Shown here one piece after another: positions 12,505 through 22,789 of a stretch of 64,000 nucleotides of DNA (position 1 is its first letter; every line of letters starts with the position of its first letter). Under the pieces are notes generated by a model that did no database searches, was not told the DNA's origin, and was given only the letters and a program-made list of their open reading frames with translations. The translations under genes were made by a program, and so were the position numbers. The stretch spans positions 217,595-281,594 of the forward strand of contig SDWI01000309.1 of assembly GCA_009193005.1 (NCBI GenBank), read 5' to 3'. The stretch comes from Lamellibrachia luymesi. Taxonomy: Eukaryota; Annelida; Polychaeta; Sabellida; Siboglinidae.

Positions 12505-12624
12505 GTTCTGCGTAAAGAAAATGCCGAACAATGAAGAGAAACGTTTGAAGATCGACTCTCCAGATGACCTTTTCACCATCGGGTGGACCGAGGAGAAAGT
12601 GAATGGACTCGGGTTTGACCTGTA
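12505..12624 (+). other. Short open segment ending SPDDLFTIGWTEEKV
   Basis: Immediately outside the first right arm, a plus-strand frame encodes about 37 residues ending at a TAG. Its DDLFTIGWTEEKV resembles the first exon of the small gene at 41372 (ETLFNISGWTESEID). It may be a captured or decayed gene piece. The match is short, so this is only a suggestion. Confidence 0.25.
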
Positions 12625-12675
12625 GCGAACTTTCATGCTAATTTTTCTCTCCTTGTGAGCACTTAACATTTCATT

Positions 12676-13397
12676 ATGGCTACAAAATATCCTTGTAGCA
12701 TATGCATTAAAAATGTAAAATCAAATGCTATTTTTTGTGACCAACGTAAACTTTGGGTACATCGTAAGTGTGCAAACCTTACAAATGAACAGTTAACTTT
12801 TTTTCTAGTGCTAGTGAAGACTGGTTCTGCAATAATTGTGTTAACGAAATGCTCCCCTTCAGTGATTTAACTGAGAACTAAATTTTAATTTATCAGGTGT
12901 CGATGATGATATAATTGATTTGTATGAACAATGTTCACACCTTAACTATGCACCATTTACTTACTCAGAAAAAATGTGCATTGTATTAATGATGATATAG
13001 ACCCAGACAACAATTTATATAACAGAGTTAATGCTGATAGTGTTTATTTTACAGAGGATGAATTTAATACCAAAATTGTACCGAAAAATCAAGGGTTATC
13101 CAATTTCTCAATCAGACACTTTAATGTCAGAAGTATGTCTGCTAACTTTAACAAACTAAAAGCATGTATTTCTTTAGTAGACTGTACGTTTGATGTCATT
13201 GCAATCTCTGAAACCTGGATGAATGAAAATTATGAATACCAGTTAGAAAATTATAATTGTTTTTACACTTCTAGAAACCAACGGATTGGAGGTGGAGTTG
13301 CTTTATATATAAATAAGTCTCTAAAGCACAAACCCCTAACTACTATATCAAAGTGTATAGAAAACTGCGCAGAAATTATTTGTGCAGAAATCACTAC
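12676..13397 (+). pseudogene. CR1/jockey-type LINE fragment (zinc finger and endonuclease)
   Basis: A PHD-like segment (YPCSICIKNVKSN ... WVHRKCANLT) is followed, after frame breaks, by the start of an APE-type endonuclease domain: FSIRHFNVRSMSANFNKLK, FDVIAISETWMNENY, GGGVALYINKS. The order matches the 5' part of CR1-like LINEs. The fragment stops at the N at 13398. It lies between the two MULE right arms. Confidence 0.75.
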
Positions 13398-13589
13398 NCT
13401 GTGATATACAGGGACCATCTACAGCATGCTTACTTCCACTCTGACCGACTGAGGTGTCAAGCAAGATCTACTCAGTTGTAGCTAGTAATGGATTAGCCCT
13501 CACTTTAAAGGTGTGTTATTCCCGTGCTCGTCATCAAAGGGAGTTTCAATTAGATACTACTGAAGTACAATGCTTTGTCTGTCTGGTAC

Positions 13590-14325
13590 ACTGGGCAGGT
13601 GTGAATAACAGAAAAATGCTGCATAGATCAAAGATCTATGCAGCTAGATCTAGGTGGTGTCGTTGCATTCACAAACAACAGTCCGTTATCACTGTCATTG
13701 CTCTGTATTTAGAGTTAATTGAGCACATTTTTGGGTGAAAGTTCACCTGATTTTTGGGAGGTAACGCATGAAAAAAAAACTTAACTATAGAAGAAGGCTA
13801 TTACGATAATACTACGTTTATGTTTTTAAGTTATTCAACTGTACATGTTTTTTTTAGTAATATATTACATATATTATGTGATCTTAATTTTAACAATACA
13901 ATGATTTGTATAAGTCATAATGATCTCTTTCGCTGACTATGTGTTAAACAATAGTGCCGTACATGGGAGTAGTAGAGAATTAGGTTTCGTACCCCTTTGT
14001 GTGGTGTGGTGGGACCAATCAGAACGCCTCCTGAAGGTCACGTGACGCAACGCCTTATCCAATCAGAATTGTTACGATTTTGGATTAATGTGGAACTAGA
14101 TCAACAAATGAAACAAAAAGTCAATTAACAAATGAGAGAATATGCTTTATTCACAGTAAAACAAACATTAAGCCACATGTGCGTGGCACACAATCGTTCG
14201 GGCCGAAGTCACTAAGCCCATTGTGCTCGGGGCCGAATTCACCAGAGTTGCGGGCCGAATTCACCAAAGAGTGCGGGCCGAATTCACCGGGCCGAATTCA
14301 CCGTGGGCCGAATTCACCTGTATCC
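13590..14325. repeat. MULE right arm, copy 2, with promoter-like insert
   Basis: The arm matches 11859-12487 but contains about 75 extra bp near 13975-14065, with two CCAATCAGAA boxes and GGTCACGTGACG. It ends with six GGGCCGAATTCACC-type units and CCTGTATCC at 14325. Confidence 0.8.
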
Positions 14326-14454
14326 GTCCGCACACTTCATTATTGACCAAACCGCGTAGTATTTCCTACCTTAAGATACCTTAAGTGAAGTTTAGTTAAG
14401 ATGGTTCTGATCGCAGGATTCGTGTGACTCCTCAGTGATCAGATCTTCGTCGGA

Positions 14455-14474
14455 CGTGCGTGCGTGCGTGCGTG

Positions 14475-14532
<58 letters not shown>

Positions 14533-14534
14533 TG
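14455..14534. repeat. (TGCG)n microsatellite
   Basis: About 20 TGCG units, with one interruption near 14473. Open frames in this stretch (ARTHARTH and ACVRACVR types) come from the repeat. Confidence 0.95.
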
Positions 14535-14559
14535 GGTGCAGCCTATGTACATCATGCCC

Positions 14560-14710
14560 GTTCTCACGGGGTTCTTTGGAACCTCCCCTCCCCTTTGAGA
14601 CAATTTGTGTAAACTGTGACATTTTCATAAATCATCCCACCAATCCCCGACTGATCGTGCACGCCCAAACCCCCCCTTTTCAAAACCACGAAGACGGCCT
14701 GCATATTATG
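14560..14710. repeat. Dispersed repeat next to the TGCG array
   Basis: Contains CCCCGACTGATCGTGCACGC, AACCCCCC and TTCAAAACCACGA. It also occurs twice near 45590-45850, again close to a TGCG-type array. Confidence 0.65.
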
Positions 14711-16230
14711 TAGAGTAGCATGGGACATAACGCAAGTTTTGGGGCATAAAGCCCATCCTCTAACTATTTTCACAGCGCGAAAATAAGAATTTCGAGATCG
14801 CCGAATGAAGCCACATACAGTTCTTCACATTTGGTTAGAATACGGTGGCAGAAAACGAAATTCACGCGATATTTTTTTTAATGTCAAACTTTTGATTCTA
14901 TAAATTATAAAAATGCATGGTCACCCTAAAAGTCGTTTTGTGGACAGTAACCATAAGAAACTGAGACGACGCGTTGAGTGTATGCAGTAGACAAATATAT
15001 AATCATTAATATTGTGAATGTTGTGGATGCGAGTGATAAAAGCCAGTAATATACAGATGGTGAAATTGTAATATCGAACGTGTAGGACAAAAAGGCCAAC
15101 ATTATATATAGTGGGGGCAAAACGTACAGATAATAAACATATACAATATAACGCACTTGTTGAATTTCAGAAAAAAGGAGCTAATTAATTAACAATTTCA
15201 GTCACGGTTCTTAATAAAATAATTTTTTTCAATGTTACTATGATGTGCATCAAGGTTTCGCTATATTGAAGTGTACTAATAATACCATCACTTTGGTAAT
15301 GCGAAATAAGTAAACTAATAATAAAATGAGGCTGATTAATGCATAACGCCCAGGGGCGGGCGTTTTGCCCCACCCCTGGCCGGAGCAAAACGCCCATTTT
15401 CAGGACCTCTGCTAAAATGGCTATAACTTTTTTCTGTGATATTGAACATCGAAAATATCAACACAAGATTTTCAGCTAAGATAATAAACTAGGTGATGCA
15501 TCCAATATATCAGAGATATATCTAAAAGGTTTTCCCATGAGTCGATTTCCCGAAAAAAGTAGGCGTATTGCCCCACCCTACTCTATATCTTTAATGGATT
15601 GTCATAACGCGTCCGTCATGCCTTCACATATACAAATACCAATAGTACCCACCATTGTGTCTGTGGTGTGTTCTCAGTTACACATATAAATAAATAACGT
15701 ATATACCTAGGAATAACGAAATATCAATGACCGGTCATTATTGTTGCAAGTATAGACAGCTGGTACATGTGCAAGTGGACATCTCAATTTTATGAAGCCG
15801 CCACCAAGGTCGCTTATGTTTGGCGCAGTGCCACGCCGTCTGTTTGACGTTTCCGCACGATCCAATTACTATTTCAGTTCTATCGAGCAGATGGAAATTT
15901 TCTACATCGAGTGGCTCTGAATTACATCGCACGTAATCTGCATATGGTAATAATTATTATGTTTGGAGTGTATTCCATATACAATAGCGTAATGTAGACG
16001 TACTATGTCCACATTGTCGCACACAGGGCCCAATCCGTAGTAGGAGTTTCGGGGATTTCGTTCGGGCATCTGTTTCTGATTAACCCCGCCAAGCTTTGAC
16101 ATTTGAACATATCACATATCACGGACTTTTTTTCATAAAAAAATATACGTATAGAATATATAGAATTGCACCGATTTAGATCAAATGAAGCTCTAGTTCT
16201 TTATTAAATTCAATATGTTATGCGGCGCTC
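14711..16230. other. Gene-free stretch
   Basis: AT-rich. One GC-rich patch at 15345-15395 carries imperfect inverted copies of GGGGCGTTTTG-like sequence. No supported gene. Confidence 0.5.
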
Positions 16231-16234
16231 CGTA

Positions 16235-16500
16235 ATGTTAGAACTTCGGACTGAGGATTGAATCCTTTTGCTGCCGTTTAGAAGCGTGGACAATCCCGCT
16301 CACTCCACTTTCCCTCAGTTCACTCAGCTGTATAAATATGTAACTAGGCTATATAGCCACCACGTGGTGGGATAAATATGTAACTAGGCTATATAGCCAC
16401 CACGTGGTAGGATTTTGTGAACATTGGAATGAACAGATCTGCCAAGGGTGGATTATTAAAATCGCATTGACTTGAATCGGCGCTATATACAGTGGACAAC
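16235..16500 (+). repeat. SINE remnant with 40-bp duplication
   Basis: Contains a tRNA-like GGATTGAATCC, TCAGTTCACTCAGCTG, GGAATGAACAGATCTGCCA and a terminal GGCGCTATATA, the same order as the better SINE at 44420-44755. A 40-bp unit (ATAAATATGTAACTAGGC...) is tandemly doubled at 16333-16412. Confidence 0.65.
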
Positions 16501-17109
16501 GTTTACTAGAAAATCCATAAATTCATTTTAAAACAGCCTGGATAAATTATGGTCCAACCAGGCGCTTTTATATAACTTTGAAGCACTATTAATAACTAGA
16601 ACCAGCAGAACTCTTGAATTATTGTTAGATGACGAAGATCTGATCAACGAGAAAACACAAGAATACTGCGATCAGAACCATCCCATGGTAACATAAGGTA
16701 AGGTAATACATTCTCGAATAACATAATCAACCAGCCGTTTAGTAGAATCAAATATATCAGCCGGGACAGATTAATTCCATATTCCCGCTGTATTAAAATG
16801 CACCGCTATTTGAATCAGCCGCTTAATAAAATCAAATTGCTCTGGCCCCGAAGCGATTCATAGCAGAGTCCACTGTAGCGTTGGCTGGTGCTGTGCACGT
16901 TTTAGTGATGCGTCAAGTGTCGTAGGGTCTAGTTTGTAGTGTGCTTGTCACCTCTGCTTTTAGCTTCCACCGCTGGCTAGCTTCTGCGAAACGACAAGCA
17001 CAGTGTGGATAAGCCTTGTCAACCAGTACAATAGCCTCTCATAAAACAGGACTTTCGTTGTAACCTCCTGTAACCAAACTGTGATAAAGCGGAAAGGAAT
17101 CCATACACC

Positions 17110-20100
17110 AACATGGAGTTGCGTTCCTTATGAACACGAATATAGCCAATGGCAATGCTGTCATTAGCTGTACATCAATCTCCAGCAGGCTAATTTCCAT
17201 ACAAAACTCCACTAAACCTCAAAACATCAACATTATCCAAGTATATGCTCCAACATCAGATTGCGACGATGATATGTGATCGAAGCCGTCTACATAGAGC
17301 TGGAGAATACCATCTAGAAAGCTCCAAGGAAAGATTTCCTCATCATGCAAAGAGACTGGACTGCAAAAATCGGCCAAGAAGCATATGAAAAATGGGCTGG
17401 AACTGTAGGCCGCTTTGGCACAAGAGAAACCAACTACGACTTCTTGAATTCGGAAGTAGTCACAAACTCACCTTGGCGAAATCGTTATACCCGCACAAAC
17501 TATCAAGGAGAACAACGTGGCACTTGCCTAACGGGAAAATACACAACCAGATTGACTACGTATCCTCACTCCAAGACGCATCAAATCCACCATCAACAAG
17601 GCAAACACGAGAACATTCCCAGGCGCTGGCAATGCTGAAACTCAAGCAGAAGAAAATCCATCACCAGAAAAGCCCACGTATTCGATTTGACATCGAGAAG
17701 CTGAAGGACCCACACATTGCAAAAATGTTGGGGCTAGAATATGCAGCAAATTCACAGTTTTAAAATTTTCGAAGAAGACATAAACGTCCTTCCCGACAAC
17801 ACCAAGGAAGTTGTACAGGAAACATAGAAGGATCTCTGCGATACAAGGAGAATCACGAAGAAGACAAAGAACTCCAACCCTGAAACAGCGGGACAATACC
17901 GCACTGTCAGTAGCACCATCAGAACGGAGATGATAAAAACAAAAGAAGAATGAATCTCAGAGCAATGTGACAACATTAAGAAAGGCACAAAAGAAGGTAA
18001 CAGCAAGAAAGCCTTTGATACAAGGAAGAAGCTGACAAGAAAACAACAACACAATGCTACAATTATTAAAGATAAGAACAGCTCCCTGCTAACTGATAAA
18101 CGGCCATTCTTGCACGATGGACCGAGTATTACCTAGAGCTCTACAATTACGAACTGAAGCCAAATACAAGCATACTGGAAAGTAAAACAAGCAGTGTGGA
18201 TGAAACAGTCGACATGCAAGTGATGAAAAAAGTACAGGAGGCATTGCGCACATTGAAAGGAGGGAAATCACCAGACGCTAACAACGTTCCAGAAGAGCTG
18301 CTCAGACACGGCGGCGCTGAAATGATAGAGGTCCTTATTGCATTATTCCAGAGTGTAACGATTGTTGATCTAGCGATATTTGTAGCGTAGACTATCTGCG
18401 ACGACACACTGCAATGACGGCTTAGATAAAATAAACGCTGTGGTGTTTCTGTTCCCACAAGTTGCCTTTTATAATGTAGTTAACACGAGTAAACACAAAT
18501 GAAACACAGAGGATCTGGAAATGAAAGGAATGGCCCAGAGTCAGAGAATGGATTTAATCCATGATCATTCCACTCCCAAAAAAGAGAAATCTAAGTTTAT
18601 GTAAAAATTACAGAACCATCAGCCTCATCAGTCACCCAAGCAAGACCATGCTACAAGTCATCTTGAACAGACTCAAAGGAAAAGCAGAAGAATATACTGG
18701 CTGAAGAACAGGCATGATTTAGGGCCGGGAGAAGCACCACCGAACAGATATTTAATGTAAGATTGATCATAGAAAAACACCAGCTTCACCAAAAATACTT
18801 GATCCACAATTTCATTGACTGTAAGAAGGCGTTTGATCGTATCTGGACGAAGGCTTATGGCAAGTCACGAGAAACTACAATTTAGATATGATACAAGTCA
18901 TACAGGCACTGTACGCCAACTCAAACAGTGATGTCCTTCTAAATAACCTTGGAGAACTTTTCAGGACAACTGTAGGAGTTCGTCAGGGGTGCTCACTCTC
19001 GTCTGTTCTCTTCAACACATTCTTCGAGAATATTATGCAGGAGACCCTCCAAGACTTCAACACCACCATATCTATTGGTGGAAGGCCAGTTTGTAATATT
19101 CGTTTTGCGGACGATTTTGACCTCATGGGAGGCAGCGAGAATGAACTTCAAAACCTCACTACCAGACTGTAAAAAGCAAGAACTTATGGGTGGAAGTCAG
19201 CTCAGAGAAAAGCAAAATACTCGTCAACAATGCCAACCAGAACACACCAATTAACATCATGATGAACGGTCAGAATCTTGAGGAAGTAGACTCTTTAAAA
19301 TATCTCCATCTTAAGCAAAGAAGGCACATGAACAAAGAAAATCAAATTAAGGATTGCAGTGACCATATCTGCTATGTCAAGACTTAATACCATCTGGAAG
19401 AGCAGATACATCAGCTTCCAAACCAAGCTTAGGCCCTACAGAGCACTCGCTGTGTCCACCCTCCTCTGCGGATGCGAGCACTGGATTCTGACAACAAAGA
19501 CAGAGAGACAGGCACACGCATATGAAACGAAATGTATGTGATGTGAGACAACAAGTGGACTCCCTTGCCTGAAAGCATCAGCCCTTGTTGGCAACAGAGA
19601 AACGACGTAAGCTCTCCTGCTTTGACCACATCACTCGACACAACACCATTGCAAAAAACATCCTGCAAGGCACTCTGGAGGGCAAGAGACGACACCCTGG
19701 AGGGCGAGAGAAGGCACCATGGAGAGCAAGAGAAGGCACCCTGGAGGGCAAGAGAAGGCACCCTGGAGGGCAAGAGACGACACCCTGGAGGGCAAGAGAT
19801 GACACCCTGGAGGGCAAGAGAAGGCACCCTGGAGGGCAAGAGACGACACCCTGGAGGGCAAGAGACGACACCCTGGAGGGCAAGAGAAGACACCCTGGAG
19901 GGCAAGAGAAGACACCCTGGATGGCAAGAGAAGCACCCTGGAGGGCAAGAGAAGACTCCAGAGAAAAAAAACTGGCTAGACAACATACAAGAATGGACAC
20001 ATTGAGACCTACCGATCATACCATGTGCAGCAGAGGACAGACAACGCTGGCGAGGACTGTGTGTAAATGGCACCCTTACGACAGTCCCGGTGAAGGGATG

Positions 20101-20130
20101 AAGGCGAAGAAGACTGCAATAACATAATGA
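17110..20130 (+). pseudogene. Decayed craTA/RTE-like LINE ORF2
   Basis: A broken plus-strand ORF2. Endonuclease traces (NINIIQVYAPTSD at about 17.2 kb) are followed by RT motifs: LKGGKSPDANNVPEELL (18250), FIDCKKAFDRIW (18810), VRQGCSLSSVLFN (18975), CNIRFADDFDLMGGSENELQ (19090), then the C-terminal NWLDNIQEWT (19970). Many stops and frameshifts separate the pieces. A foreign insertion of about 145 bp lies near 18360-18505. The canonical motif after the RT (family pattern LQGTLEG-R-RRGR-Q-KSW) is expanded here by a 22-bp minisatellite. Confidence 0.85.
19665..19955 (+). repeat. 22-bp minisatellite in LINE coding sequence
   Basis: About 13 units of CACCCTGGAGGGCAAGAGAAGG or variants. No unit frame has a stop on either strand, so overlapping open frames of 105-214 codons arise on both strands. 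None is a credible gene. The first unit coincides with the LINE codons for GTLEGKRR. Confidence 0.92.
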
Positions 20131-21885
20131 GTGAACTGGGGAGATTAAACACGAACGCTTAACAATGTAAAGTTCGTTAAGCGGTTGGAGCTTACGCCAA
20201 CTACCTAGTTTTCCAAATATTCCTTTGATAGTAATGTATAAAACTCACAAGAGTGTTCTGTGTGTAAGTAGGGTTACTTGTCTTTGATTGATCTTTTTTC
20301 TTGTGGTGCGGGCTCATCAAAATAAAGCATTAATTGTTATGTATTTGGCGTGCATTATTTACCTATTTATTTGTAGTGACGAGGTTAGGCCCTAGTATGT
20401 GATTGTCCAATATTTGAACAGTGTACCGATCCGTGGCAGAATGCTATCCAGGAAAGTCGGGACTAATTAAACAAAACCTAAGATTTAATTGTAAAATAAT
20501 TGAACGGTCTTATCAGTTGCAACACTACATAAGAATTGAATTCCACTTTGTTGTTGCCGCTGTTTATGGTTGATGTTGTTGTTAGGGATGTCAAGCCTAC
20601 TTGAGATGCGTCTCCCACGAAGTGCGAGTTTCCCATTATGTGTAGGGCCTAAATGTTACGAATTATATTTACGAATACTTTTTTGCGAATTATTATGACT
20701 GTAAGAGTTTCACGTTGTTTTTAACTTCTTAGCAATTGTCAAATATGCTGATGTCAGTTTTAATAGCCCGGATCACACCCTATAGAGTTGCTTGATCCGT
20801 GCACCGGGAGTTCACCGCCATTTGCCAAGTTCAAATCTCAATCAGTACCAATGAGACACAGATGGGCACAGTTCAAGTTGTCCGACTAGGTTGGACTAAT
20901 TGATTATTAATCGAATGGAATGAAGAATTCTGCATACCAACAGCAGTCTTGTTGTTCTGGCGTTGATTCCCACCAGGGATTAGCTTACCCTGAAACGATG
21001 CGTCCAAATACCTGGAAGTGGGTAATGATTACGTTTATTTCTGGTCGTGCGCTGAATGCACAGCACAACTATTGCGTTACTGGAATTGTATTGTGTCTTA
21101 TGTTTCATTAAGTCGTAGCCGACTTCTGATGACTCGCATGATCAGCTTCCTCCAGCCATCTCAGTCCCGGGGGTGGGGAGGGACTAAATACGTCACCAGT
21201 ATACCCCCCTGTGCCACCCTTGAGACAAATTTCACGTCTTACGGGTACGTTTTGTGCTCAAAACCAGGTTGACGCACGCAACGCGTTCGGGTAATTAAGG
21301 GTATATATTTACAAAAAGCTGTTATTTCATTTCAGGGCAAATTTTTTTAATTTTAGTTAACATTAATATATAATTAAAATATGCTAATGAATTAATCTAT
21401 ATCATATATCATGGAACAATGCAACTTTTGCACATTACAGGGTATATATTTGGTTGTATTCCAACGTAAAGAGGATATAATTTTGACAGTTGTGTTTGGG
21501 GGTCAGTTAGATAAATTATCAAGGATGGCATATCTGGGGTCTTAGTTCAACCAGTGGCAGTCCAGTCGAATCCTTCATTGTATTTTGGTCTAGCCATGCA
21601 TCTTGTGCTGCGATGTCTCTCTCTCGCATTCCTTCCACCATACCCAACATTAGTTAGGCATACATATTATGAAGATGGATAATATGGTTGGGTTAATTAG
21701 TGCTCTGTTAATTACAGTGCGTCAGCCTACATAGATTTTTATTTCCGTGTGTCTACAGGGTTGATCATCAGACCTGTCCTCGGGGTGTTGAAGGGGGCGT
21801 ACAGCCGGAGAGTTTCTGGGATATCTGAAAAAAATGTCATGGACACACTACTGGCTACTGAATGTGATATATGGAAATAATAATA
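20131..21885. other. Gene-free stretch
   Basis: Between the LINE and the TGCG array. A weak tRNA-like patch (GTTCAAATCTC near 20830) may be a SINE relic. Nothing else is supported. Confidence 0.45.
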
Positions 21886-21887
<2 letters not shown>

Positions 21888-21983
<96 letters not shown>

Positions 21984-21984
21984 A
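21888..21984. repeat. (TGCG)n microsatellite
   Basis: A near-perfect run of about 24 TGCG units. It is followed by purine-rich short repeats (GGGGAGACCAAAG) to 22090. Confidence 0.95.
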
Positions 21985-22640
21985 GAATTGTGCTTCTCAA
22001 CAGTGGCGTATCTAGGTTCGCGCAAAGGGAGAGGGGGACCGAAGGGGGAGACCAAAGGGGAGACCAAAGGGAAGACCGGGAGGGGGAGGGGGCAAGCGTA
22101 GTCACCCATTAATTTACCATTATATCATGTAGTGGCGCAACAGGTTTACGCCAATCATAAAATTTGCGCCAAAGGGGGCCATGGTCCAACCCCCTAAATA
22201 TCCTTTGCTTCTCAAGAATCCAACAATGGTTCGTCTATATATGCGGTCCGTTCTTGTTAATTAGCTATCAGTTCTACACATACTGAAAGGAGAGAGGGTT
22301 TCATGCCCCATAGAAGGGGCGTATTGCCACAGGCCTGCATGAGGTAAAGCGTCCCCTTTGGACAATAATGATTAGGCCTACACCGTGGTAACGCTGTCAA
22401 ACGTCATTAATATTTTAGGTATTACATAATATAACCACACGACAATCGCATGCTGGCATAGTTATCTCCAAATTATAAGCTTATGAATAACTATGCCTAT
22501 TTACAATACCCTAGTAGACGCCTTTTTGCGTGTTCCCCACAACAGCAACACGGCGAACCAGCCAGTAACCACAATTGAAAACAGTGGCGCCATATGGTGG
22601 ATCATATAATACTTTCCTGACATGTAATTTATAATATTTA

Positions 22641-22686
22641 TCATGTGACAGCTATACGGACTGTCACGTGATATTTTATCATGTGA
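22641..22686 (+). promoter_or_regulatory. Cluster of three M-box/E-box motifs upstream of GH3 gene
   Basis: TCATGTGA (22641-22648), TCACGTGA (22664-22671) and TCATGTGA (22679-22686) lie 104-149 bp before the predicted ATG. These octamers are the preferred sites of MITF/TFE-type bHLH-Zip factors, which control lysosomal and digestive genes in animals. Their role here is inferred from sequence only. Confidence 0.45.
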
Positions 22687-22789
22687 TGACAGTTGCTTGA
22701 CTTGTTTTTTTAGGAAGCGACGCTTAGCCTTAGTCTTAGATCGGAAGATTTGTAAACGATTGATCTGGAAAGTATTTGCACAGCGTGTT

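Larger units (their letters stand above)
8241..14325 (-). mobile_element. Mutator-like DNA transposon with composite repeat arms
   Basis: The outer ends match as inverted repeats: GGATACAGGTGAATTCGG at 8241 and its reverse complement ending at 14325. Both arms are arrays of about six GGTGAATTCGGCCC units (8248-8390; 14208-14317, inverted), with a second right-type arm at 12380-12487. Between them lie a MULE transposase exon and a zinc-finger exon, both on the minus strand. A LINE fragment and a duplicated right arm make the right side complex. No 9-bp target duplication is visible at the outermost ends (tggtgatag against gtccgcaca), which fits rearrangement or a misassembly. The left end is about 100 bp upstream of the ADA2 start codon. 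Confidence 0.8.

Noticed and set aside
8232..14334. Target-site duplication of the MULE
   Set aside because: The 9-bp flanks at the outermost ends differ, and the inner right end also gives no match.
19429..20127. Overlapping open frames of 105-214 codons on both strands
   Set aside because: They arise from the stop-free 22-bp minisatellite inside a dead LINE.
21834..22112. ARTHARTH and ACVRACVR frames, also at 14.4 and 46 kb
   Set aside because: Translations of TGCG microsatellites.
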